Shown one piece after another: positions 1 to 5,684 of a DNA stretch of 5,684 bases. The notes under the pieces were generated by a model. The model searched no databases and was not told the origin of the DNA. It saw only the letters and a program-made list of their open reading frames with translations. The position numbers were made by a program, and so were the translations under genes. Position 1 is the first letter of the stretch; each line of letters begins with the position of its first letter. This DNA is from Lysobacterales bacterium. Lineage in GTDB: Bacteria > Pseudomonadota > Gammaproteobacteria > Xanthomonadales > SZUA-36. The DNA lies in assembly GCA_026193295.1 (NCBI GenBank), contig JAPHSB010000506.1, positions 1 through 5,684 on the forward strand, written 5' to 3'.

Positions 1-74
1 ATGGCCGGCAGGTCGGAGTGGGCAGCCCGTTTCCCGAACCCGACTATGAAGATCGACAGCTCGAGGTCAAATGA
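1..74 (+). CDS. C-terminal end of an unidentified plus-strand gene (partial)
   Basis: Only the last 23 codons are inside the window, read in the frame starting at base 3 and ending at TGA 72-74. The visible tail reads GSPFPEPDYEDRQLEVK, an acidic, proline-containing, hydrophilic end that looks like real protein. Its codons show the expected pattern for a GC-rich genome: mostly G or C in first position (G in about half), an AT-richer second position and about 65% G/C in third position. It would converge on the glycosyltransferase gene, whose stop lies 25 bases further on. The opposite strand is also open here from a GTG at 86-84, so a minus-strand gene following the glycosyltransferase is the alternative. 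That GTG has no Shine-Dalgarno sequence and its codon pattern is poorer. The family is not recognised. Confidence 0.42.
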   Translation, partial: GRQVGVGSPFPEPDYEDRQLEVK

Positions 75-99
75 GCAGCAACCCACGGAGGATCCGCTT

Positions 100-789
100 T
101 CAGCGCCTGAGGTTGTATTTCAGAATGCACCAGACGGCCCACAGGCCGTCTTTCCAGCCGATCTTTTTGCCCTCCATATAGGTACGACCGAAATAGCCGA
201 TACCCACCTCGTAAATGCGGTACCGGCCGCGCGCGACCTTGGCGGTGATTTCCGGCTCGAAGCCGAACCGGTTTTCCTCGATATGGATGGACTGGATCAC
301 TTCGCGGCGAAACGCCTTGTAGCCGGTTTCGATATCCGTGAGGTTCAGGTTGGTGAGCATGTTGGACAGCAAGGTGAGCAATCCATTGCCCATCCGGTGC
401 CAGAAATAGAGCACGCGATGGGGACGTTGGCCCATGAACCGGGAGCCGTACACGACGTCCGCCCGGTCATCGATGATGGGCTCAATCAGGGCCGGGTAGT
501 CGCGCGGGTCATACTCGAGATCGGCGTCCTGGACAATGATGATCTCGCCGGTCGCCACCGCGAACCCGGCCCTCAGGGCTGCGCCTTTGCCCTGGTTGTG
601 TTCCAGGTAGATGACGCGCGCCAGCTTTCCGTCAACGTCCTGCTCCAGCAGTTGCCGCGTGCCGTCGGTGGAGCCGTCGTCGACGACAATGATTTCTTTT
701 TCGGGCCCCGGGGCATCGATGACTGAGTTCAGCACCTCGCGAAGCGTCCCGATCTCGTTGTAGCAGGGGATGACGACGGATAGTTTCAT
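100..789 (-). CDS. Family 2 glycosyltransferase, DPM1-like (polyprenyl-phosphate sugar synthase type)
   Basis: A 229-residue GT-A fold glycosyltransferase of the dolichol-phosphate mannosyltransferase-like group. Members move a sugar from a nucleotide donor, usually to a polyprenyl phosphate at the inner membrane; donor and acceptor here are unknown. Visible motifs in order: VVIPCYNE (5-12), the nucleotide-binding VVDDGSTDGT (35-44), HNQGKGAALRAG (64-75), the metal-binding DAD at 88-90 within QDADLEYDP, YGSRF (114-118) and TDIETGYKAFRR (151-162). It lacks the C-terminal GtrA-like or paired transmembrane segments of ArnC/GtrB-type enzymes, so it is the short single-domain soluble or peripheral form. 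The start is placed at the ATG 789-787 because homology begins at MKLSVVIP. A longer in-frame extension to base 900 would overlap xth by about 85 bases and has no family-like sequence. The gene begins 25 bases after the xth stop with only a weak ribosome binding site, so it is probably transcribed with xth. The family call is firm; the substrate is not. Confidence 0.9.
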   Translation of the reverse strand: MKLSVVIPCYNEIGTLREVLNSVIDAPGPEKEIIVVDDGSTDGTRQLLEQDVDGKLARVIYLEHNQGKGAALRAGFAVATGEIIIVQDADLEYDPRDYPALIEPIIDDRADVVYGSRFMGQRPHRVLYFWHRMGNGLLTLLSNMLTNLNLTDIETGYKAFRREVIQSIHIEENRFGFEPEITAKVARGRYRIYEVGIGYFGRTYMEGKKIGWKDGLWAVWCILKYNLRR

Positions 790-814
790 CCCGGGTTCGC
801 GAGTGGGTCCGCTG

Positions 815-1585
815 CTAAAGTGCGAATTCCGCCACGGCGGGGGCATGGTCGGACGGGCGTTCCTGGCGCCGGGGTTCGATGTCGATATAGCTGGCCGCAC
901 AGCGTTTCGCCAGCGCAGCGGAAGCCAGCACCAGGTCGATGCGCAGGCCCAGCTTGCGGCGGAACATGTTCATCCGGTAGTCCCACCAGCTGAACACCCC
1001 GTCCTCCTGCTCGAACAGGCGAAAAGTGTCCTGCAGACCGAGCGCCAGAATGCGCTGCAAAGCCTCGCGCTCCAGCGTGCTGCAGAGGATTTTTTCCCGC
1101 CAGGCTTCCGGGTCGTAGACGTCCCGGTCCTCGGGCGCGATGTTGAAATCACCCAGCACTACGACGTTTTCGTGCTGTTCGAGTTCCGTCGCCAGCCAGT
1201 TCGTGACGCGATCGAGCCAGTGAAGCTTGTAGTCGAACTTTTCCGAACCGACCTCGCTGCCGTTGACGACATAGAGGTTGACGATGCGTACGCCGCCCAC
1301 CGTCGCAGCGAGGATACGCCGCTGGTGGTCGTCCAGCCCCGGAATGTCGGTGACCGGGTCGGTGGCGGCTTCCCGGCTGAGAATCGCAACCCCGTTATAG
1401 GTTTTCTGGCCGGAGAATACCGACTGGTACCCCGCTTCCTTCAGTTCTTCGGCTGGAAACCGGTCATCGGTCAGCTTGGTTTCCTGCAGCGCCAGCACAT
1501 CGGGCCGGGCGGCCGCGGTCCAGGCCAGCACATGGGGCAGGCGGACGTTCAGCGAGTTGACGTTCCAGGAAGCGATTTTCAGCAT
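815..1585 (-). CDS. xth: Exodeoxyribonuclease III (AP endonuclease, ExoIII family)
   Basis: A 256-residue enzyme of the exonuclease/endonuclease/phosphatase fold. The family cuts the backbone at abasic sites and trims 3' ends during base-excision repair in the cytoplasm. All catalytic landmarks are present: WNVNSL (7-12), LQETK with metal ligand E35, the catalytic tyrosine region NLYVVNG (Y105), GDFNIAPED with D146 and N148, SWWDYR (199-204), LRIDLVL with D217, and RPSDHAP with D246-H247 near the C terminus. Length matches the usual 250-270 residues, so it appears complete. The ATG at 1585-1583 is preceded at 7 bases by AGAGG, a good Shine-Dalgarno, and homology begins at the first residue. 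It lies downstream of prlC on the same strand, separated by 84 bases holding a REP-like hairpin, and upstream of the glycosyltransferase. The motifs fit bacterial ExoIII better than eukaryotic-type APE1. Confidence 0.96.
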   Translation of the reverse strand: MLKIASWNVNSLNVRLPHVLAWTAAARPDVLALQETKLTDDRFPAEELKEAGYQSVFSGQKTYNGVAILSREAATDPVTDIPGLDDHQRRILAATVGGVRIVNLYVVNGSEVGSEKFDYKLHWLDRVTNWLATELEQHENVVVLGDFNIAPEDRDVYDPEAWREKILCSTLEREALQRILALGLQDTFRLFEQEDGVFSWWDYRMNMFRRKLGLRIDLVLASAALAKRCAASYIDIEPRRQERPSDHAPAVAEFAL

Positions 1586-1591
1586 GTCTGT

Positions 1592-1598
1592 TCCTCTC
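1592..1598 (-). promoter_or_regulatory. Ribosome binding site of xth
   Basis: On the minus strand GAGAGGA occupies 1598-1592, with 6 bases between it and the ATG at 1585-1583. It is the strongest Shine-Dalgarno match in the minus-strand block and fixes the xth start. Confidence 0.65.
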
Positions 1599-1650
1599 GT
1601 GCATTTTCTGGCACCAACGTACCCGGGACCTTCATTGAATGCACAAACGA

Positions 1651-1673
1651 TCGCGAACGATGTTCGCTCCTAC
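1651..1673 (-). repeat. REP-like palindrome with GTAG head, overlapping the prlC stop codon
   Basis: On the minus strand the element begins GTAGGA (1673-1668), followed by a perfect 6-base inverted repeat GCGAAC / GTTCGC (1667-1662 and 1658-1653) around a 3-base loop, then GA. A GTAG or GTGG tetranucleotide directly before a short GC-rich hairpin is the hallmark of REP elements mobilised by RAYT (TnpA-REP) transposases. The stem-loop closely resembles the GTAGGAGCGAGCTTGCTCGC type of Pseudomonas. Only one copy is seen in this window, with no facing partner, so this is a solitary REP and not a REPIN pair. It lies in the prlC-xth gap, the usual position for REPs. There is no T-run after the stem, so it is not a normal intrinsic terminator, though such hairpins can protect the 3' end of upstream mRNA. 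Confidence 0.72.
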
Positions 1674-3730
1674 AGTAACCCATACGATTCCAACAATGGC
1701 TCCGCTGCCGGCGAGCGGCCGCGGAAGGCCTTGAACGAATCAATGGCCGGCCGCGATGAACCGACGGCGAGAATCTCTTTTCTCAGGGCCTGGCCGACAT
1801 CCGGAGACAGCACGCCCTCTTCGCGGAAGCGGCCCCAGGCGTCGGCGGCGAGTTCCTCCGCCCACAGGTAACTGTAGTAGCCCGCCGAATAACCCCCGCC
1901 AAAAATATGGCTGAAGCTGTTCAGGAAGCGATTCCATTCCGGCACATGTACGACTTCGAGCTCGCTCCGAATCCTGTGCAGCAATGCCGTTGGGTCAAGC
2001 GGTTTTTCGGGGTCATATTCCAGGTGCAGGCGCAGATCGCACAACCCGTACTCCAGTTGCCTGACCAGCGTCAGCGCTTTCTGGAAGCGGTGTGAGCGCA
2101 ACAGCCGGGATTTCAAATTTTCCGGCATTTGCTCTCCCGTCTTGTAGTGACGTGCGTAGGTCGACAGGACCGGATCCTCCCAGCACCAGTTTTCGAGCAG
2201 CTGGCTCGGCAGTTCCACCGCATCCCATTCGACATTGCTGATGCCGTTCACCTGGGGCCAGTCAATCTCGGTCAGCAGGTGATGCAGGCAGTGCCCATAC
2301 TCGTGAAACAGGGTCTGCACGTCGTGGTGCGTCAGCAGGCTGGGCTGCTTGCCCGCGGGCGGGGCGAAATTGCAGGTCAGGTAGGCCACCGGCGGCTGGA
2401 TTTCGCCCCTCAGCTTGCGGCGCGACAGGCACACGTCCATCCACGCGCCGCCGCGCTTGCCCTTGCGGGAAAACAGGTCCATGAAAATCCCGGCAAAGCG
2501 GCTGCCGTCCGTATCTTCCAGCCAGAAGAAGCGCACGTCCGGATGCCAGGTGGCAACTGTATCGTCGTTCACCAGGTGCACGCCGAACAGGCAGCTCGAC
2601 AGGTGCCGGAGCGCGTCGAGCATGTTGTCCAGCGGAAAGTACGGCTTCAGTTCCTCGTCGGACAGCTGCAGTTCAGCCTGGCGGTAGCGCTCCGACCAAT
2701 ACGCAACATCCCATGCTTCCAGCGGCACCTCCGCCCCCTGTTCGCGGGCAAAATCCTCGAGCTCTGTGAATTGCTGGTGCGCCGCCGGCTTCGCTTTATC
2801 CGCGAGCTCCTGCAGGAACGAGAGCACTTCTGCCGGCGATTCGGCCATCCTGCGGGACAATGAGTACTCGACCCAGTTGTCGAAGCCGAGCAGGCGGGCC
2901 AAGCGGTATCTCAAATCCAGCATTTCCAGAATCAGCGGCCCGTTGTCCCACTGCCCGGAGGACGGACCCTGGTCCGAAGCGCGCGTCACATAGGCAGTGT
3001 AAACCTCGCGCCTCAGGGCGCGATCATCCGCATGGGTCATGATGGCCTTGTAGGCCGGCTCGCCGAGGTCGATCATCCAGCCGTCTTTGCCGTGCGATTT
3101 CGCGATGCCGGCCAGCAGCTTGCGATCGGCCTTGGGCAGACCCTGGAGGCTCTCTTCGTCCGCCAGCTGCCTGGTCCACGCATGGGTAGCGTCCAGCAGG
3201 TTTTCTGCGAACTTTGAACCGAGGGCGCTCAGGCGCATGACCAGTTCGCGATAGCTGCCCTGGTCCTCGTCGCTGAGGTCCACGCCTTCCAGGTGAAAGT
3301 CGCGCAACTCCATCTCGATGATGCGCCGCTGCGGCTCGCTCAGGCTCGCGAACCCGGCCGAGTCCCTGAGTGCCCGGTAAGCGCGGTAAATCCCCTTGTG
3401 GTGCTGCCGCCAGTTCTCGTGCCGGGTCAGCAGCTCAAGTCCCTGGTTGTAGACCTTGCGCAGAGCCGCGTTGTCGGCCACCGCCTTCAGATGCGACACG
3501 GGCGACCAGGCCCGGGCCAGGGCATCCGCCCAGTCGACTTCCCTTTCCACTATTGACCAGTCCGGCTCGCTGCACGTGGCAATCTGCTCCTCGACGCCTT
3601 GCCGGTAGGCTTCCAGCAGTTGCTCGAGCGCCGGGATGACGTGCCTGGGACGGATCGCGGCAAAGTCCGGAAGGCGAGAGGCCCGGCCGGTGTCACAAAG
3701 CGGGTTCCGCATCACTTCAACGGCTTGCAT
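1670..3730 (-). CDS. prlC: Oligopeptidase A, M3 family zinc metallopeptidase
   Basis: A 686-residue cytosolic zinc peptidase, matching the roughly 680 residues of E. coli oligopeptidase A. The family degrades short peptides, including cleaved signal peptides and proteasome-like protease products. The zinc site is intact: LFHEYGH gives H476, catalytic E477 and H480, and VEWDAVELPSQ supplies the third ligand E506. The substrate-binding tyrosine cluster is at GGGYSAGYYSYLWAEE (611-626). The N-terminal helical region has the family start pattern NPL...LPDFAAIRPRHVIPAL. The ATG at 3730-3728 is chosen because GGAG lies 8 bases upstream (3742-3739). Met7 (3712) is an alternative that aligns better with the short N terminus of E. 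coli OpdA but has a weaker ribosome site. No signal peptide is seen. The stop TAG lies inside a REP-like element. Dcp is the nearest alternative, but the N-terminal pattern favours OpdA/PrlC. Confidence 0.95.
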   Translation of the reverse strand: MQAVEVMRNPLCDTGRASRLPDFAAIRPRHVIPALEQLLEAYRQGVEEQIATCSEPDWSIVEREVDWADALARAWSPVSHLKAVADNAALRKVYNQGLELLTRHENWRQHHKGIYRAYRALRDSAGFASLSEPQRRIIEMELRDFHLEGVDLSDEDQGSYRELVMRLSALGSKFAENLLDATHAWTRQLADEESLQGLPKADRKLLAGIAKSHGKDGWMIDLGEPAYKAIMTHADDRALRREVYTAYVTRASDQGPSSGQWDNGPLILEMLDLRYRLARLLGFDNWVEYSLSRRMAESPAEVLSFLQELADKAKPAAHQQFTELEDFAREQGAEVPLEAWDVAYWSERYRQAELQLSDEELKPYFPLDNMLDALRHLSSCLFGVHLVNDDTVATWHPDVRFFWLEDTDGSRFAGIFMDLFSRKGKRGGAWMDVCLSRRKLRGEIQPPVAYLTCNFAPPAGKQPSLLTHHDVQTLFHEYGHCLHHLLTEIDWPQVNGISNVEWDAVELPSQLLENWCWEDPVLSTYARHYKTGEQMPENLKSRLLRSHRFQKALTLVRQLEYGLCDLRLHLEYDPEKPLDPTALLHRIRSELEVVHVPEWNRFLNSFSHIFGGGYSAGYYSYLWAEELAADAWGRFREEGVLSPDVGQALRKEILAVGSSRPAIDSFKAFRGRSPAAEPLLESYGLL

Positions 3731-3738
3731 AATGTTGG

Positions 3739-3742
3739 CTCC
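3739..3742 (-). promoter_or_regulatory. Ribosome binding site of prlC
   Basis: GGAG on the minus strand (3742-3739), 8 bases before the ATG at 3730. It supports the first ATG over the one at 3712, which has only a weak purine stretch upstream. Confidence 0.55.
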
Positions 3743-3755
3743 AATTCAACAGCGA

Positions 3756-3764
3756 ATGTTAGCA
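3756..3764 (-). promoter_or_regulatory. Possible extended -10 promoter for prlC in the divergent spacer
   Basis: The minus strand carries TGC-TAACAT (3764-3756): a TGn extension followed by a hexamer matching TATAAT at 4 of 6 positions. It would start transcription near 3749, giving a leader of roughly 18 bases that still contains the GGAG ribosome site. No convincing -35 box lies 16-18 bases further upstream. For the plus-strand direction, TAGCAT at 3760-3765 is an equally weak -10, almost on top of this one. The spacer is only 73 bases, so both promoters must lie within it or inside the flanking genes. Confidence 0.25.
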
Positions 3765-3790
3765 TGAATGGCCCCAGGGCCTGTTTCCGT

Positions 3791-3796
3791 GGAGGA
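3791..3796 (+). promoter_or_regulatory. Ribosome binding site deciding the start of the exported protein gene
   Basis: GGAGGA, a near-perfect Shine-Dalgarno, ends 7 bases before the ATG at 3804. It argues against the in-frame ATG at 3768, and starting at 3804 places a clean signal peptide at the N terminus. Confidence 0.8.
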
Positions 3797-3803
3797 AAGC
3801 GCA

Positions 3804-3854
3804 ATGAAAGCCTTAACCCTGTTAATGCTCTTGATACCCCTGGCCCTGGCGGCC
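3804..3854 (+). other. Sec signal peptide of the DUF1579-like protein
   Basis: Residues 1-17: a short basic start (MK), an uninterrupted hydrophobic core rich in Leu and Ile, and a small-residue ALAA end before QED. The exact cleavage point (after A16 or A17) cannot be fixed by eye. Confidence 0.75.
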
Positions 3855-4331
3855 CAGGAGGATGCCCCCGCAGGGCCGGCGGCCGGCCCCTGCGACGCCC
3901 CCGAGTACCGGCAGTTCGATTTCTGGATCGGTGACTGGAACGTCACCGCCGGTGAACAGGTCGCCGGCACCAACTCCATCCACACGGTGCACGGCGGTTG
4001 TGCGCTTCAGGAGAACTGGCAGGGAGCCGGCGCCGGCGGCATCAGCGGCAGCAGCTTCAATATCTACGATCAGGCCACCGGCAAGTGGCACCAGACCTGG
4101 GTGGACGCCAGCGGCACGCTGTTGCAGCTGGACGGCGGCCTGGTCGACGGCAGCATGGTGCTCAGCGGGACGCGACCGGCGCAGAACGGCGGCACGGCGC
4201 TGCATCGTATCAGCTGGACCCCGAATGCCGACGGCAGCGTGCGCCAGTTGTGGGAAGCCAGCCAGGATGAGGGCGGCAGCTGGAGCGTATTGTTCGACGG
4301 CCTGTACGTGAAGTCGGATGCGCGACCGTGA
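3804..4331 (+). CDS. Exported DUF1579-like protein of unknown function
   Basis: A 175-residue protein with a clear Sec signal peptide: Lys2, a hydrophobic core LTLLMLLIPLALA (4-16) and a likely cleavage around A16/A17. No lipobox cysteine is at the junction, so it should be periplasmic or secreted and not a lipoprotein. The mature part has the aromatic pattern typical of DUF1579-like proteins: FDFWIGDWNV (38-47), a central GGCALQENW (64-72), a repeat-like segment SSFNIYDQATGKWHQTWVD (83-101), then SWTPNADGS and RQLWEASQDEGGSW near the end. C30 and C66 are the only mature cysteines and could form a disulfide. These W/D/G-rich beta-strand segments suggest a small beta-barrel or lipocalin-like fold; that is inference. 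No catalytic motif is visible. It is divergent from prlC and overlaps dgkA by four bases, so the two are very likely co-transcribed. Biochemical role unknown. Confidence 0.8.
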   Translation: MKALTLLMLLIPLALAAQEDAPAGPAAGPCDAPEYRQFDFWIGDWNVTAGEQVAGTNSIHTVHGGCALQENWQGAGAGGISGSSFNIYDQATGKWHQTWVDASGTLLQLDGGLVDGSMVLSGTRPAQNGGTALHRISWTPNADGSVRQLWEASQDEGGSWSVLFDGLYVKSDARP

Positions 4332-4696
4332 AACCCGGTAAAACCGGGCTGTCCCGCCTTTCAGATGCAACCCGATACTCCATCAAGGGCATCCGCGCCT
4401 GCTGGCGGAACGAGGCCGCGTTCCGGCAGGAAGTCCTGCTGGTCCTTGTGCTGCTACCGTTGTCGTTGCCTGTCGCGAAATCCATCGAGCAGTGGCTGCT
4501 GCTGGTCACGCCGCTGTTTTTGCTGCTGATCGTCGAACTGCTTAACTCAGCGGTCGAAAACGTGGTCGACCGCATCGGTCATGAGCTCCATGAACTTTCG
4601 GGCCTGGCCAAGGACATGGGATCGGCAGCCGTGCTGATCTGCCTGCTGTTGACCGGTACGTCCTGGATCGCCATTGGCTGGAAAAACTTCGCCTAG
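4328..4696 (+). CDS. dgkA: Diacylglycerol kinase, prokaryotic integral membrane type
   Basis: A 122-residue inner-membrane enzyme, exactly the length of E. coli DgkA, which phosphorylates diacylglycerol to phosphatidic acid with ATP. In E. coli this recycles lipid left after membrane-derived oligosaccharide synthesis. Family signatures are intact: the amphipathic N-terminal helix with RNEAAFRQE (27-35, E29), IVELLNSAVENVVDRIG (68-84) with catalytic E70, N73 and metal-ligand E77, and LSGLAKDMGSAAV (90-102) with K95 and D96. Three transmembrane helices fall at about 36-51, 55-75 and 98-118. The start is GTG 4328-4330, overlapping the preceding stop as GTGA; no ATG is usable and the N terminus aligns with E. 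coli DgkA at offset one. With only a weak Shine-Dalgarno, translation is probably coupled to the gene before it. Its TAG stop shares CTAG with the convergent MFS gene. Confidence 0.96.
   Translation: MKPGKTGLSRLSDATRYSIKGIRACWRNEAAFRQEVLLVLVLLPLSLPVAKSIEQWLLLVTPLFLLLIVELLNSAVENVVDRIGHELHELSGLAKDMGSAAVLICLLLTGTSWIAIGWKNFA
4334..4348 (+). repeat. Small inverted repeat just inside the dgkA start
   Basis: CCCGGT (4334-4339) and ACCGGG (4343-4348) form a perfect 6-base stem with an AAA loop, in dgkA codons 3-7. A hairpin there could limit free initiation and make dgkA depend on ribosomes arriving from the upstream gene. This is inference; it could also be chance in GC-rich DNA. Confidence 0.35.
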
Positions 4697-5684
4697 GCGG
4701 CCTGTTGCGCCAGCCTTTTCTGCAAGTTCCGGTGCAGCCGGATAAACCAGCCCCAGCCCGCCAGCGTGAGGCTGAGAGGCAGCAACATTGCAAACGCACC
4801 GTGACCCGGTACTCGTGACTCCAGGTAGTGGATGAACACCACGCCGAAAACCGGCATCACCAGCCCGCGCAAACCGGTCAACCAGACATGGGTCGCCATG
4901 TAGAGCGAGGAGTCCGCATCGTCAGCGAAGTCGTTGTGACCCAGGTTCCATCCCAGGTGTCCCCCGCCCCAGGCCAGTCCCAGCAGCACGGCGCCGACCC
5001 ATAGCAGTTGCGGCATGCTGCCAATGAACGCCATAGCGAAAAAGGCATTCGCAGCCACGAACGTCCAGCTGTGCACAGCGCGATAGGAGATGATGTGGCG
5101 GCGGTCCAGGACCTTTGCCCAACTCCGCACGCTCAGGCACAGCACGAGGATCGGCAGGGACGACGTGATCAGGACCTGCGTAAGGCGATCGAGCCCGAGT
5201 TGATCGTGCATCAGCACGATCAGCATGGCCACGACCATCAGGTTGCCGCTGCCGAACACCATCATGCCCAGCATGTAATTGCGAAAGTCCCGATTGGACC
5301 GCAGGATGCCCCCCATGGAGCGAAAACGGATACGGCCGCCCTGGCTCTGCGTGCGCGACTGCTCCGCCTGCATCAGGTGCCGGTGTCGGCGGACGCGCGA
5401 GCGCCGGTAAACCAGGCTGCCGGCCACGGCACAGAGCGCGGCGGCAGGGAACAAGATGCGCCACGCCGCGCCATCCGTCTGGATCGCAAACCCCACCAGT
5501 GCGCTGAATCCGGCCGTCAGCAGCGCGGCCAACTGCGAAATCCGCGCGGTGACATGCCCACGCCAGCGCCGCGGATAGTTGGCCCGCCAAACGACCGAAC
5601 GAATCGTCAGTATGCCGGACCAGGCCGCCATGCCCACGACCGTCAGCAGGGTGAACGTCACCAGGCCCGGCACGGACACCCGGG
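4693..5684 (-). CDS. Major facilitator superfamily transporter, N terminus beyond the window
   Basis: The last roughly 330 residues of a membrane transporter; the reading frame stays open to the right edge. The GTG at 5679-5677 is in frame but not a believable start, because the following segment is already mid-protein. Hydrophobic segments (numbered from that GTG) fall near 3-28, 47-66, 72-91, 135-157, 166-186, 203-220, 224-245, 264-286 and 294-313. The long basic, hydrophilic stretch 92-134 fits the central cytoplasmic loop between helices 6 and 7, so helices 4-12 are visible and about three helices (roughly 90-100 residues) are missing. Recognisable pieces are the NYPRRWRG loop after helix 4 and AKVLDRRH (188-195), resembling the MFS motif A between helices 8 and 9. 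A distinctive GGGHLGWNLGHNDF lies at 238-251. Substrate cannot be read from this. The stop TAG (4695-4693) overlaps that of dgkA, arriving from the other strand. Confidence 0.85.
   Translation of the reverse strand, partial: RVSVPGLVTFTLLTVVGMAAWSGILTIRSVVWRANYPRRWRGHVTARISQLAALLTAGFSALVGFAIQTDGAAWRILFPAAALCAVAGSLVYRRSRVRRHRHLMQAEQSRTQSQGGRIRFRSMGGILRSNRDFRNYMLGMMVFGSGNLMVVAMLIVLMHDQLGLDRLTQVLITSSLPILVLCLSVRSWAKVLDRRHIISYRAVHSWTFVAANAFFAMAFIGSMPQLLWVGAVLLGLAWGGGHLGWNLGHNDFADDADSSLYMATHVWLTGLRGLVMPVFGVVFIHYLESRVPGHGAFAMLLPLSLTLAGWGWFIRLHRNLQKRLAQQAA

Noticed and set aside
1..726. Long plus-strand open frame opposite the glycosyltransferase
   Set aside because: It lies antisense to a glycosyltransferase with all family motifs; its translation has no recognisable domain, and open antisense frames are expected in GC-rich genes.
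790..900. N-terminal extension of the glycosyltransferase to base 900
   Set aside because: The 37 extra residues show no family resemblance, overlap the end of xth, and the conserved domain starts exactly at the downstream ATG (789).
1651..1673. REP hairpin as an intrinsic terminator for prlC
   Set aside because: The stem is only 6 bases and is followed on the minus strand by TCGTTTGTGC, without a real T-run.
770..1678. 302-codon plus-strand open frame opposite xth
   Set aside because: It covers xth, whose catalytic motifs are unambiguous, has no ribosome site or known domain, and is explained by GC-skewed codon use in the real gene.
2129..2863. 244-codon plus-strand open frame opposite prlC
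   Set aside because: It lies entirely inside an intact M3 peptidase gene and shows no family pattern; treated as a shadow.
3768..3803. Upstream ATG start for the exported protein
   Set aside because: The ATG at 3804 has GGAGGA at ideal distance and starts a standard signal peptide; the extension would bury it.
3822..4370. 182-codon minus-strand open frame opposite the exported protein gene
   Set aside because: The plus-strand frame has a strong ribosome site, a signal peptide and DUF1579-like motifs; the minus-strand translation is low-complexity and Ala/Gly-rich with no known pattern.
5677..5679. GTG as the true start of the MFS transporter
   Set aside because: The frame remains open to the window edge, and only about nine of the expected twelve helices lie after this codon.

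Overview
The window looks like ordinary chromosomal DNA from a high-GC gammaproteobacterium. The evidence is a PrlC-type M3 oligopeptidase, an ExoIII-type xth, a 122-residue DgkA very close to the enterobacterial form, and a REP-like hairpin headed by GTAG, of the kind common in Pseudomonas and relatives. A Xanthomonadales- or Chromatiales-like host is a reasonable guess, but the sequence alone cannot settle it. There is no phage, transposase, CRISPR array, rRNA or tRNA. Coding density is very high and no gene-free stretch exceeds 90 bases.

Layout, left to right. At 1-74 there is probably the tail of a plus-strand gene entering from the left. A minus-strand block then runs from right to left: prlC (3730 to 1670), xth (1585 to 815) and a DPM1-like family 2 glycosyltransferase (789 to 100). 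The glycosyltransferase starts 25 bases after the xth stop, so those two are probably co-transcribed. The 84-base prlC-xth gap holds a REP-like hairpin whose GTAG head includes the prlC stop codon. A 73-base divergent spacer (3731-3803) separates prlC from a plus-strand pair: an exported DUF1579-like protein (3804-4331) and dgkA (4328-4696), overlapping by four bases. Convergent to dgkA, and sharing the CTAG of both stop codons, is an MFS transporter on the minus strand that runs off the right edge.

Functionally this is a mixed housekeeping neighbourhood: cytosolic peptide degradation (PrlC), base-excision repair (Xth), polyprenyl-phosphate sugar transfer or a similar envelope glycosylation step (the glycosyltransferase), phospholipid recycling (DgkA), an exported protein of unknown role and a transporter of unknown substrate. 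No convincing undescribed system is visible. The points most worth a second look are the REP that supplies a stop codon, the tight coupling of an uncharacterised exported protein to dgkA, and the fully shared stop codons of dgkA and the MFS gene.
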